64,000 nt of DNA. Source: JBBEAM01 sp040882845. Its GTDB lineage: Bacteria; Pseudomonadota; Alphaproteobacteria; Kiloniellales; DSM-21159. The notes under the pieces are model-generated. The model had not been told where the DNA came from and searched no databases. It saw only the letters and a program-made list of their open reading frames with translations. Position numbers and translations under genes: made by a program. Location: contig JBBEAM010000001.1 of assembly GCA_040882845.1 (NCBI GenBank), positions 1 through 64,000 of the forward strand, read 5' to 3'. Positions 1 to 7,824 of the stretch are shown in pieces. Each line of letters begins with the position of its first letter. The stretch's first letter is position 1.

Positions 1-1
1 G

Positions 2-928
2 GGCGACCAGATGGACGAGACCTACCTGTACTTCTCGGGCAGCTGGGGCCGCCTGATCATGGGTTCGGAGAACTCGGCGCCCTACCTCATGGCCTATGCC
101 GCGCCTTACGCCGGCCTCGGCATCAACTCGCCGAACTTCTTCCTCTTCTCGCCGCCGCTCGGCACCAACGCGGCGACCTCGGGCTATCTCAATCTGGCCT
201 CCGACGCGAACAAGATCACCTACTTCACCCCGCGTTTCGGCGGCTTCCAGCTCGGCGTGTCCTACACCCCGAATGTCGACGCCGTTGGCGGCAACCGTCA
301 GACCTTCGGTCTCAACACCGACGAGGACGCCGGCGACCTGAACCACGTGATCGGCGCGGGCGTGAACTTCGTCGAGAGCTTCAACAGCCTCGATATCGCG
401 GTCTTCGCTGGCGGCGAGTGGGCCAATCGCGAGGCCGATGGCGTCACCACCATCAGCCTGGTTCCCACGCCCTTCGGTTCGTATTTTGCGGCGGCTGACG
501 ATCGCTACCAGTCCTATCAGGCCGGTCTGAACATCGGCTTCTCCGGCTTCACGGTTGGCGGCTCGGTGAGCTACGTCGACGCCGGTCTCGATGGCGACTT
601 CTCCGATTCGGATCAGTGGTTCTACGACGTGGGCGCGACCTACACCACGGGTCCCTGGACGGTCGGTCTGACCTACAGCTACTCGGATCTGACGCTGGAC
701 GGCCTGGACCTCATCCCCTTCGGCGAGGGTACCTTCGAGTCCCGCCGCCATATGGTTGAGCTCGGCGCCTCCTACGCCCTGTCTCCGGGCGTGACGATCT
801 ACGGCGCCGGCCAGTACATGAAGCAGATCAACGACTACGAAGTCGATGCCTTCATCGGGCCGGATACCGATGCCGATCAGGATAGCGACGGCTGGGCGCT
901 CTCTGTCGGCACCAAGCTGTCCTTCTAA
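2..928 (+). CDS. Porin, 5' end outside the window
   Basis: Outer-membrane general porin, a beta-barrel channel for small hydrophilic solutes. The frame is open to the left edge (G-D-Q precede the first internal Met at 11), so the signal peptide and first strands are missing. The visible 308 residues alternate aromatic and polar residues in short amphipathic strands rich in Gly, Tyr, Asp and Ser, such as FGGFQLGVSYTPN and YTTGPWTVGLTYSYSDL. The protein ends in LSVGTKLSF, the terminal Phe being the usual BAM recognition signal. The C-terminal acidic stretch (DTDADQDSD) is probably a loop. It is followed at once by a strong terminator, so it ends its transcription unit. Alphaproteobacterial porin is a safe family call; substrate preference is unknown. 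Confidence 0.9.
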   Translation, partial: GDQMDETYLYFSGSWGRLIMGSENSAPYLMAYAAPYAGLGINSPNFFLFSPPLGTNAATSGYLNLASDANKITYFTPRFGGFQLGVSYTPNVDAVGGNRQTFGLNTDEDAGDLNHVIGAGVNFVESFNSLDIAVFAGGEWANREADGVTTISLVPTPFGSYFAAADDRYQSYQAGLNIGFSGFTVGGSVSYVDAGLDGDFSDSDQWFYDVGATYTTGPWTVGLTYSYSDLTLDGLDLIPFGEGTFESRRHMVELGASYALSPGVTIYGAGQYMKQINDYEVDAFIGPDTDADQDSDGWALSVGTKLSF

Positions 929-954
929 GCTTCTTCGCGAAGCCGCGAGACAAG

Positions 955-984
955 GGGGCGGGCCTTCGGGCCCGCCCCTTTTTT
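955..984 (+). terminator. Rho-independent terminator of the porin gene
   Basis: A perfect 10-bp GC stem (955-964 with 969-978) closes on a TTCG tetraloop and is followed by a run of six T (979-984). It lies 27 bp after the porin stop codon and just before the 3' end of the convergent hydroxylase gene. Confidence 0.93.
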
Positions 985-998
985 CATGCCGGCAAGGC

Positions 999-1661
999 TC
1001 AGACCTCGCTCCACATCCTCAGCAGGTTCTGGTGCACCTGGCCGAAGTCCTCGGGATAGCTGGACTCGGGCAGGTCCTCGGCGATGCGGTAGCGCAGCCT
1101 GTCCATCTCGAACAGCAGGCGGCGCTGCTCGGCATCCTTGACGAAGGACTGGATCCAGCCAACGGCGCACCAGCGCACGCCCTCGGTAATCGGATCGACC
1201 CGGTGCAGCATGGTCGAGGGGTAGAGCATGACATCCCCGGCATCGTGCTTGATGCGCTGCTCGCCGTAAGGCGTCTGCAGGACGAACTCACCGCCTGCGT
1301 AGTCCTTGGCATCGGTTAGGAAGACGGTGAAGGAGATATCGGCGCGCAGCGGTCGTTGCGAATCCCCCATCAGGGCCGCGTCGATGTGATCCTTGTATTC
1401 CATCCCGACGTCGTAACGGTTGAAGATCAGATAGATCTGCTTGGGGATGGCATAGGCGGTGACTTCGCGGCGCTGGAACATGCGCCCGACGCAGGCCTTG
1501 CTCGCGGCGCTGACCTCGGGATTGGCCTGATTGGCCTGGAGGTTGCGCTTCAGCGCCGCCTTGCCGCTGACACTGCCGTCGACGAACTGGGCGCGCTCCA
1601 GGGTTTCGCGCAGCCGCGCGACCTCCTTGGGCTCGAGAAGTTGCGGAACCTTGAGCAGCAT
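999..1661 (-). CDS. piuC: PKHD-type Fe(II)/2-oxoglutarate hydroxylase
   Basis: 220-residue 2-oxoglutarate- and Fe(II)-dependent dioxygenase of the PiuC/YbiX (PKHD-type) family, whose usual length is about 225. The double-stranded beta-helix ligands are visible: H-x-D in YKDHIDAAL, and the distal His in TMLHRVDPITEG followed by RW for 2-oxoglutarate. The start is the ATG at 1661 (MLLKVPQLLEPKEV), which matches the family N-terminus. The frame stays open further upstream, but that part has shadow-like composition and overlaps the divergent gene at 1720. In other bacteria such genes sit beside TonB siderophore receptors; here the neighbour is a convergent porin. The natural substrate is unknown. 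Confidence 0.88.
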   Translation of the reverse strand: MLLKVPQLLEPKEVARLRETLERAQFVDGSVSGKAALKRNLQANQANPEVSAASKACVGRMFQRREVTAYAIPKQIYLIFNRYDVGMEYKDHIDAALMGDSQRPLRADISFTVFLTDAKDYAGGEFVLQTPYGEQRIKHDAGDVMLYPSTMLHRVDPITEGVRWCAVGWIQSFVKDAEQRRLLFEMDRLRYRIAEDLPESSYPEDFGQVHQNLLRMWSEV

Positions 1662-1719
1662 GACGCGGGCACTCTCTGCTGGCTGGCGAGACGCAGACCA
1701 ACGTGCTAAAGCAGCCCCG

Positions 1720-2406
1720 ATGCCCGCGCAAGACGCAATCGCCGCGAAACTGAAGCAGATCCGCGAGACCATCGCCGCCGCGGCCGAAGAGGCTGGGCGC
1801 GATCCGGCCGCGGTCACCCTGGTTGCGGTCAGCAAGCTGCATCCTGTCGGGGCGGTGGAGGCCGCCTTGGCCGCGGGTCAACGGGTCTTCGGGGAAAACC
1901 GGGTACAGGAAGCCCAGCTCAAGTACGGTGAACTGAAAAGCCGCCTGCCGGACATCGAGCTGCATCTGATCGGACCGCTCCAGACCAACAAGGCCGAAGA
2001 CGCCGTTGCATTGTTCGATACGATCGAAGTGCTCGACCGGCCGAAGCTGGCCAATGCCCTGGCCAAGGCGATGCAGAAAACCGGCCGCCGTCCGGTCTGC
2101 TTCGTCCAGATCAATACCGGGGAGGAGGAGCAGAAGGCCGGGATCGCTCCGGGCGAGGCCGATGCCTTCATCGCGGCCTGCCGGGATGACTACGGCCTGC
2201 CGGTCGAGGGCGTGATGTGCATTCCGCCCCTGGACGAGGAGCCGGCTCTGCACTTCGCGCTTCTGAAGGAGATTGCGGAGCGCAACGGGCTGGAGAAACT
2301 CTCCATGGGCATGTCCGGAGATTTCGAGACGGCGGTGCGGCTCGGCGCCACTCACGTCCGCATCGGCACCGCGATCTTCGGGCAACGTCCGCCGAAAGAC
2401 AGCTAG
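1720..2406 (+). CDS. yggS: YggS/PLPBP family pyridoxal-phosphate homeostasis protein
   Basis: 228-residue single-domain PLP-binding TIM-barrel protein of the YggS/PROSC family, which buffers cellular pyridoxal phosphate and has no established catalysis. The Schiff-base Lys is K39 in LVAVSKLHP. Other family signatures are FGENRVQEA, HLIGPLQTNK, the QINTGEE strand, the SMGMSGDFE phosphate-binding turn and VRIGTAIFG near the C-terminus. ATG 1720 is chosen because homologues start about ten residues before the first helix; upstream codons overlap the divergent dioxygenase gene (start 1661). It overlaps by 4 bp at its 3' end with the convergent L,D-transpeptidase gene. Confidence 0.94.
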   Translation: MPAQDAIAAKLKQIRETIAAAAEEAGRDPAAVTLVAVSKLHPVGAVEAALAAGQRVFGENRVQEAQLKYGELKSRLPDIELHLIGPLQTNKAEDAVALFDTIEVLDRPKLANALAKAMQKTGRRPVCFVQINTGEEEQKAGIAPGEADAFIAACRDDYGLPVEGVMCIPPLDEEPALHFALLKEIAERNGLEKLSMGMSGDFETAVRLGATHVRIGTAIFGQRPPKDS

Positions 2407-2918
2407 CCTGGGCCCACTACCGCCACGCGGCTGCGTGGCGTAAGCCGGGGCAGTACCTCCAGCAGATCCTTGCGCGCCAGGGCGACGCAGCCTTCGGTCG
2501 GGGCGTAGTCGGGCCGGGCGATGTGCAGGAAGATCGCGCTCCCGGCGCCGGGACGCGGCGGGGCGTCGTTGTAGCCCAGCTCGCCGACCAGATCGTAGAG
2601 ACCGTCGCCGCGCCACATCCGCTCGTGCCGCCCCGGGTAGGGCAGCTTGACCAGCCGGTTATAGGCCGCATCGGCGGGGTCGTCGCACCAGCCGTCGTCT
2701 TCCGCGATCGGCCGGGACGGAACCGCCAGCCCGGGAAGCGCGAGGCGGTCAGGGCGGAAATGAAAGCGGCGCAGCGGCCAGGCGCCGAGCGGCGTCGCCC
2801 CGTCGCCCTCTCGCTTGTCCGCCGTGACGCCGCCGCGCCCGATGGCGCAGCGGTAGCTGCTGCCTGCGATCGCCGCGTGCCAGGCACCGGCGGAATCCCG
2901 CGTCACGACCAGATCCAT
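2403..2918 (-). CDS. L,D-transpeptidase (YkuD-fold) family protein
   Basis: 171 residues with a YkuD/ErfK-type catalytic core. The active-site motif H-x(n)-GC is visible as LHIARPDYAPTEGCVAL (H132, C144), the cysteine that attacks the tetrapeptide stem in L,D-transpeptidases. The upstream part (GDGATPLGAW) is typical of this compact family. There is no signal peptide or membrane segment, as in many short proteobacterial members, so a periplasmic location is not demonstrated. It could act in peptidoglycan cross-linking or protein attachment, but members of this short family are mostly uncharacterised. The gene is flanked by convergent yggS and the divergent hydrolase gene. Confidence 0.85.
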   Translation of the reverse strand: MDLVVTRDSAGAWHAAIAGSSYRCAIGRGGVTADKREGDGATPLGAWPLRRFHFRPDRLALPGLAVPSRPIAEDDGWCDDPADAAYNRLVKLPYPGRHERMWRGDGLYDLVGELGYNDAPPRPGAGSAIFLHIARPDYAPTEGCVALARKDLLEVLPRLTPRSRVAVVGPG

Positions 2919-3063
2919 GCCTGCTTATAGCCGTGTCACACGGGGAAGTGAAAGGGACGGAGCGGTTCGGGCGGCAAGATCCGCCGCAACGGCCTTGCTC
3001 CTCCTCTGCCCTCCATGCCATGAAAAGCGCAGGCAAAAATCGAGCGCTGGCGGGAGGATCAGG

Positions 3064-3930
3064 ATGCGCGTCTGGAGAGACTACGATCAGCAGGGCCTCG
3101 ACAGGCAGCTCAACCTGCGCCAGCGCACGCCCGAGCACGCCGATTTCTTCGCCCGCTGGGCCGAGGAGGGCCGTCAGGTCCGCGGCAACTTCCCCGGCTA
3201 CCGGGAGATTGCCTATGGAGCCACCCAGGCCGAACGTCTCGACTATTTTCCGGCCGCGCAGGAGAAGGCGCCGCTGCTCGCCATGATCCATGGCGGCTAC
3301 TGGCAGTCCCTGGACAAGGGCGATTTCAGCTATCCGGCGCCGGTCTTCCGCGAGGCGGGGATTGCCTACGCCTCGCTCAACTACACCCTGGCGCCGCAGG
3401 CGCGGGTCGGCCAGATGGTCGAGGAGGTGCGCCGCGCCATGATCCTGCTGCATGAGCAGGCCGGAAAGTTGGGGCACGACCGGGAGCGGATCTTCGTTGT
3501 CGGGCACTCCGCCGGCGGGCATCTCGCGGCGATGGCGGCGATTACCGACTGGGCCGCGCTGGGTCAGCCGCGCGACCTGCTGAAGGGTGTCTGCAGCATC
3601 TCCGGACTCTACGAGCTGGAGCCGCTGCACAAGAGCTACCAGCAGCCGGTGCTGCAGCTTGACGGCGACAGCGTCGCGCAGCTCAGCCCGCTGCGGCAGC
3701 TTCCGGCCAGCCTGCCGCCAACGCTCTGTGCCGTTGGCAGCGAGGAGCCGGAGGAGTTCCTCGATCAACAGGCCGACTTCCTGGCGGCCTGCCGGCAGAA
3801 GGGTCTGCCGGTCGCCGAGATCGCCCTGCCAGGCCGCCATCATTTCTCAGCGGTCGACGCCGTGGCCGAGCCGGATCATCCGTTGCATCGCGCCGTTCGC
3901 CGCCTGATCATGGAAGGTGCCTTGCCATGA
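3064..3930 (+). CDS. Alpha/beta hydrolase, kynurenine-formamidase-like
   Basis: 288-residue serine hydrolase. The oxyanion-hole motif HGGYW lies at about residues 76-80, the nucleophile elbow GHSAGG has S149, and GRHHFSAVD near the C-terminus supplies the catalytic His. HGGYW plus GHSAGGH is the pattern of the esterase/arylformamidase group (hormone-sensitive-lipase-like). ATG 3064 is preceded by GGGAGG at 3051-3056. No kynurenine-pathway gene is visible nearby, so the substrate is open and 'hydrolase' is the safe call. A response regulator follows 43 bp downstream on the same strand. Confidence 0.85.
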   Translation: MRVWRDYDQQGLDRQLNLRQRTPEHADFFARWAEEGRQVRGNFPGYREIAYGATQAERLDYFPAAQEKAPLLAMIHGGYWQSLDKGDFSYPAPVFREAGIAYASLNYTLAPQARVGQMVEEVRRAMILLHEQAGKLGHDRERIFVVGHSAGGHLAAMAAITDWAALGQPRDLLKGVCSISGLYELEPLHKSYQQPVLQLDGDSVAQLSPLRQLPASLPPTLCAVGSEEPEEFLDQQADFLAACRQKGLPVAEIALPGRHHFSAVDAVAEPDHPLHRAVRRLIMEGALP

Positions 3931-3973
3931 CCCAGCACCGCCAGGCCCTGCGTAACAGGAGGCACGCCACGCC

Positions 3974-4669
3974 ATGAACGCGGTAACCGGAAAGAAGATA
4001 CTGCTGATCGACGACGACGACGCCCTGCGCGAGTCGCTCGGCGAGCAGTTGCAGCTGCTCGAGGAGTTCTCGACTCTCTCCGCGAAGAACGGCGCCGAAG
4101 GGCTGGAGCTGGCGAAACGCGACTACTACGACGCGATCCTGCTCGACGTCGGCCTGCCGGACATGGATGGGCGGGAGGTCTGCCGCCTGATGCGGCGCAA
4201 CGGCGTCAAGTCGCCGATCATCATGCTGACGGCGATGGACAGCGACGCCGACACCATTCTGGCGCTGGATTCCGGGGCCAACGACTACGTCACCAAGCCC
4301 TTCAAGCTGAACGTCCTGCTCGCCCGGCTGCGCGCCCAGCTGCGCCAGCACGAGCAGAGCGAGGACGCGGTCTTCACCATCGGCCCCTATTCCTTCCGGC
4401 CCAGCGCCAAGCTGCTGGAGAGCCAGGACGGCAAGACCAAAGTGCGCCTGACGGAAAAGGAAACCGCGATACTCAAGTACCTCTACCGCGCCGGCAGCGC
4501 CGTGGTCGGGCGCGACACCCTGCTCGGCGAGGTCTGGGGCTACAACGCCGGGGTCACCACCCACACCCTGGAAACCCACGTCTATCGCCTGCGCCAGAAG
4601 ATCGAAAGCGATCCCTCCAACGCCGAGATCCTGGTCACCGAGCCCGGCGGGTACCGGCTCGTTCCTTAG
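3974..4669 (+). CDS. OmpR/PhoB-family response regulator (orphan)
   Basis: 231-residue two-domain regulator. The N-terminal receiver has the acidic pair in LLIDDDDAL, the phospho-acceptor D58 in ILLDVGLPDMDG, the Thr switch in MLTAMDS and the conserved Lys in VTKPFK. The C-terminal winged helix (about residues 130-231) carries LTEKETAILKYL, the recognition-helix segment HTLETHVYRLRQKIE and the wing ending EPGGYRLVP. No histidine kinase gene is next to it, so its partner must be elsewhere. It overlaps by 4 bp, tail to tail, with the MFS transporter. Target genes cannot be read from the sequence. Confidence 0.95.
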   Translation: MNAVTGKKILLIDDDDALRESLGEQLQLLEEFSTLSAKNGAEGLELAKRDYYDAILLDVGLPDMDGREVCRLMRRNGVKSPIIMLTAMDSDADTILALDSGANDYVTKPFKLNVLLARLRAQLRQHEQSEDAVFTIGPYSFRPSAKLLESQDGKTKVRLTEKETAILKYLYRAGSAVVGRDTLLGEVWGYNAGVTTHTLETHVYRLRQKIESDPSNAEILVTEPGGYRLVP

Positions 4670-5856
4670 CGATTTCTCAGGCTGAGCCAGAGCCACAGCG
4701 CGCCAAGCGCGCCGGCTGTGGTGAAGCTGCCGAAGATCGGCGCCGAGAGATCCCAGCCGCCGCTCAGCTTGAAGGCCTCGGCCAGCAGGATCGGGCCGAT
4801 GAACACGCCGATACTGCGTCCGGTCATCATCAGGCCATAGGCGGCCGCGGCCCCGCGTCCAGGACCCAGGATGGTGCTGGGCAGCGAGAAGAGGCAGGTC
4901 GGCGCGACCCCGGCGCCGATGCCGTAGGCAACCACCGAGACGAGCCCCGTCCAGTCGGACCCGGTCCAGGGCAGCAGCCACCAGACCGCCGCCTGCAAGG
5001 CCAGGGCTGCCGTGAGCAGGCCGCCAACCGATACGCCGGCCTGCAGGATCCGTCCGGCGACGATGTTGAAGATCATCAATACGACAACCGGCAGCAGGTA
5101 GCCCCAGACCGCCCCATCGAGGCTGAAACCCTGCACCTCGACCAGATACTGCGGCATCCAGGTCATATAGGCGAAGTACTGGCCGGAGAAGACCAGGAAG
5201 CCGAAGCCGCCGAGCGCCAGCAGCCAGCGTTCGCGCGGCGCAAGGATGGCCGCGCCCTGTTCCTGGGCGGCGCTTGCCGCTGTTCCCTGGGGAAGACTGC
5301 GGCGCATTCCCAGGGTCCAGAGCGCCAGCAGGGCACAGCCCAGCGCGCCGGCGATCCACAGGCTCTGCCAGCCCCAGCCCGACAGCGCCGGCTGGGCCAG
5401 CAGGGTGGCGCTGATCTGGCCGATGGGAATCCAGGCGGCGGTCAGGCCGAGCACGATGGGCAGCGCCCGGGCGCTGGCCGAGAGGTTGGTCAGGGTCGGG
5501 CCGGCGATGGCCAGCACGGCGAAGGCCAGGCCCTCGAGCCCGCGCCCGGCGAGCACCGCCATGCCGTTCTCCGGCGCGACCAGGCCGAGCAGGTTGCCGG
5601 TGGCCATCACCCCCAGGGCGGCGAACACAGGCCGCGCCGGGCCGCGGCGCTCAATCAGGCGGCCGAGATAGATCGACAGGAACAGACCGACCAGTGCGTA
5701 GACCGACATGAAGCCGCCCGCCAGGGTGCGGTCGTAGCCGTAGCGCTCCAGCAGCAGCGGCAGCACCGGCGGCAGCTTGAACATCTGATAGGCGGCGAAG
5801 GAGGAGAGCGCGAGGCCGAAGGCGACGCCGGCGAGGTGGGTCTTGCTGGGAGGCAT
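4666..5856 (-). CDS. MFS transporter
   Basis: 396-residue integral membrane protein with about 12 hydrophobic segments. The loop between TM2 and TM3 reads GRLIERRGPARPVF, matching the major-facilitator motif G-x3-D/E-R-x-G-R/P. The start is ATG 5856 (MPPSKTHLAGVAFG). An in-frame upstream start would nearly touch the divergent gene. It resembles CynX/NimT-type and other small-molecule MFS carriers, but the substrate cannot be told. The gene is divergent from the metallo-hydrolase, with about 180 bp between likely starts. Confidence 0.88.
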   Translation of the reverse strand: MPPSKTHLAGVAFGLALSSFAAYQMFKLPPVLPLLLERYGYDRTLAGGFMSVYALVGLFLSIYLGRLIERRGPARPVFAALGVMATGNLLGLVAPENGMAVLAGRGLEGLAFAVLAIAGPTLTNLSASARALPIVLGLTAAWIPIGQISATLLAQPALSGWGWQSLWIAGALGCALLALWTLGMRRSLPQGTAASAAQEQGAAILAPRERWLLALGGFGFLVFSGQYFAYMTWMPQYLVEVQGFSLDGAVWGYLLPVVVLMIFNIVAGRILQAGVSVGGLLTAALALQAAVWWLLPWTGSDWTGLVSVVAYGIGAGVAPTCLFSLPSTILGPGRGAAAAYGLMMTGRSIGVFIGPILLAEAFKLSGGWDLSAPIFGSFTTAGALGALWLWLSLRNR

Positions 5857-6035
5857 CGGGGCGATTCTGGATGGCGGGTCGGGAGCCGCAGTCTGCGGTT
5901 CCCGCGCCTTCGGCACAAGTGCGCATTCCGCGCCCGGATCCGGCGATCCCCAGACAGGCCTTCTCCGACCGCTTTCCCGTCTTACATAATAGGGGCGATG
6001 CCGATAAGGTCGGAGAAACGGACGATGGGTTGGAT

Positions 6036-6869
6036 GTGGCCGAGAGCGAAGAGTTCTCCATAACCTTCTGGGGGGTCCGGGGCTCGATTGCCTGTCCGGG
6101 CGAAGAGTACCAGCGCTATGGCGGCAACACCTCCTGTATCGAGGTGCGCTGCGGCGGCACGCTGCTGATTCTCGATGCCGGCACAGGCCTGCGCCCGCTC
6201 GGCGTCAAGCTGAAGGCCGAGGCGCCGCTGGACGCGGATATCCTGCTGACCCATACCCACCTCGATCATATCGCCGGCGTGCCCTTCTTCGGCCCCTTCT
6301 TCGATAAGCGCAACGGCTTCCGGATGTGGGCCGGGCATCTGGCGCCGGAGCACAACCTGCACGATGTGCTCTGCCAGTACATGGCGGCGCCGCTGTTTCC
6401 GGTGCCGCCGCAGATCTTCGCCGCCAATCTGGAGTTCCGCGACTTCCGCGCCGGCGACAAGCTCGACCTTGCCGAGGGGGTAAGCGTGCGCACCGCGCCG
6501 CTCAATCATCCCAACCGGGCGACCGGCTACCGGATCGAGCGCGGCGGCAAGGCCTTCTGCTATGTGACCGATACCGAACACACGCCCGGTAAACCCAACG
6601 AGACGATCCTCGAGCTGATCGCCGGCGCCGATCTCGTGGTCTACGACAGCACCTACACCGACGCCGAGTACCCCAACTATGTCGGCTGGGGACATTCGAC
6701 CTGGCAGGAGGGGCTGCGCCTGGTGCAGCAGGCCGGCGCCAAGCGCCTGGCGATCTTCCATCACGATCCGACCCACGACGACGCCTTCATGGACCGCGTC
6801 GCCGAGGATGCCGAGAGCGCCGCGCCGGGCACTGTGATCGCCCAGGAGGGCATGGTGCTGACGCTGTGA
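6036..6869 (+). CDS. Metallo-beta-lactamase-fold hydrolase
   Basis: 277 residues from the proposed GTG. The zinc motif HTHLDH (H73, H75, D77, H78) is intact, preceded by the strand LLILDAGTG, with later metal ligands in LNHPN, VTDTEH and IFHHDPTHDD. The start FWGVRGSIACPG...YGGNTSC is typical of the MBL subgroup related to PhnP and class II cyclic-nucleotide phosphodiesterases. An ATG at 5871 is in frame but would leave only 15 bp to the divergent MFS gene, so GTG 6036 or TTG 6030 is preferred; the start is uncertain. The stop overlaps the next gene's GTG (GTGA), indicating coupling. A phosphodiesterase or nuclease role is plausible, not shown. Confidence 0.85.
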   Translation: MAESEEFSITFWGVRGSIACPGEEYQRYGGNTSCIEVRCGGTLLILDAGTGLRPLGVKLKAEAPLDADILLTHTHLDHIAGVPFFGPFFDKRNGFRMWAGHLAPEHNLHDVLCQYMAAPLFPVPPQIFAANLEFRDFRAGDKLDLAEGVSVRTAPLNHPNRATGYRIERGGKAFCYVTDTEHTPGKPNETILELIAGADLVVYDSTYTDAEYPNYVGWGHSTWQEGLRLVQQAGAKRLAIFHHDPTHDDAFMDRVAEDAESAAPGTVIAQEGMVLTL

Positions 6870-7726
6870 GTCGGGGTCGGCCTTTGGGTAAGTCCGGCCG
6901 ACGCCTGCGCCTTGGCCTGCAGACCCTGCTCGGTCTCGGCGCGCGGGGGTTTTTCATTCCCTACCGCTACGCTGAAGGCATCGGCCACGGCGACCTGCAG
7001 GCGGGGTTCCCCGAGATCGAGGCGATCCTCGCCGCGCGGCAGGAGAGCTTCGCGGCCTGGCTCGACGCCATGGGCCGCTACCGGGAGGACCTCGCGGCCA
7101 TCGGCGCGGATACTCCGCCGGAGCCGCGCTGGAACCAGGACTGGTTTCCCCGGCTCGATGCCACCATGGCCTATACCCTGACCCGTGAGACCCGGCCGAC
7201 GCGGATCGTCGAGGTCGGCTCCGGCCACTCGACCCGCTTCTTCGCCCGCGCGGTGCGCGACGGCGGTTTGGAGACGCGGTTGCTGTCGATCGATCCGCAG
7301 CCGCGCGCCACGCTGGAGGGGCTGCCGATCTCCTTCCATCGAAAGACCTTGCAGCGCGCGGGGATGGAACCTTTCGAGGACCTGGCGGCGGGCGACGTGG
7401 TGTTCATCGATTCCAGCCACATCCTGATGCCCGGCACCGACCTCGCCGTCTTCCTGGGGCGGGTGCTGCCGCGCCTGCCGAAGGGCATCCACCTGCACAT
7501 CCACGATATCTTCCTGCCCGACGCCTACCCGGAAGCCTGGGGCTGGCGCGGCTACAACGAGCAGCTTGCCGTGCTGCCGCTGCTGCTCGGCGGCTGGGAG
7601 ATTCTCTTCGCCAGCCACTACGTCGCCACCCGCATGAGCGATGCGGTCGCGGCCTCGGCCGCCGGCGCACTGCCGCTCAACGCGGGCGCGGTGGAATCCA
7701 GTCTCTGGCTGAAGAAACTGGGGTAG
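6866..7726 (+). CDS. Class I SAM-dependent methyltransferase
   Basis: 286 residues, GTG start overlapping the preceding stop by 4 bp, so it is translationally coupled to the metallo-hydrolase. The SAM motif I is IVEVGSGHSTRFF (about 113-125), followed by LLSIDPQPRATL (acidic end of strand 2) and DVVFIDSSHI (strand 4). This arrangement matches the Methyltransf_24-like group often found in glycan or secondary-metabolite loci. The C-terminal part HIHDIFLPDAYPEAW...YNEQLAV is shared with that group. Substrate unknown. An N-terminal basic amphipathic stretch (RRLRLGLQTLLGLG) may associate with the membrane. Confidence 0.85.
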   Translation: MSRGRPLGKSGRRLRLGLQTLLGLGARGFFIPYRYAEGIGHGDLQAGFPEIEAILAARQESFAAWLDAMGRYREDLAAIGADTPPEPRWNQDWFPRLDATMAYTLTRETRPTRIVEVGSGHSTRFFARAVRDGGLETRLLSIDPQPRATLEGLPISFHRKTLQRAGMEPFEDLAAGDVVFIDSSHILMPGTDLAVFLGRVLPRLPKGIHLHIHDIFLPDAYPEAWGWRGYNEQLAVLPLLLGGWEILFASHYVATRMSDAVAASAAGALPLNAGAVESSLWLKKLG

Positions 7727-7824
7727 GTGCGGCGCGGCTACGCCCTCACGGCAAGATCACGCTCTTCTGATGCGCTTGCGGGCGCTTCGTGCAACATATC
7801 TTCGCCAGGACCAAGGAGGCGCCG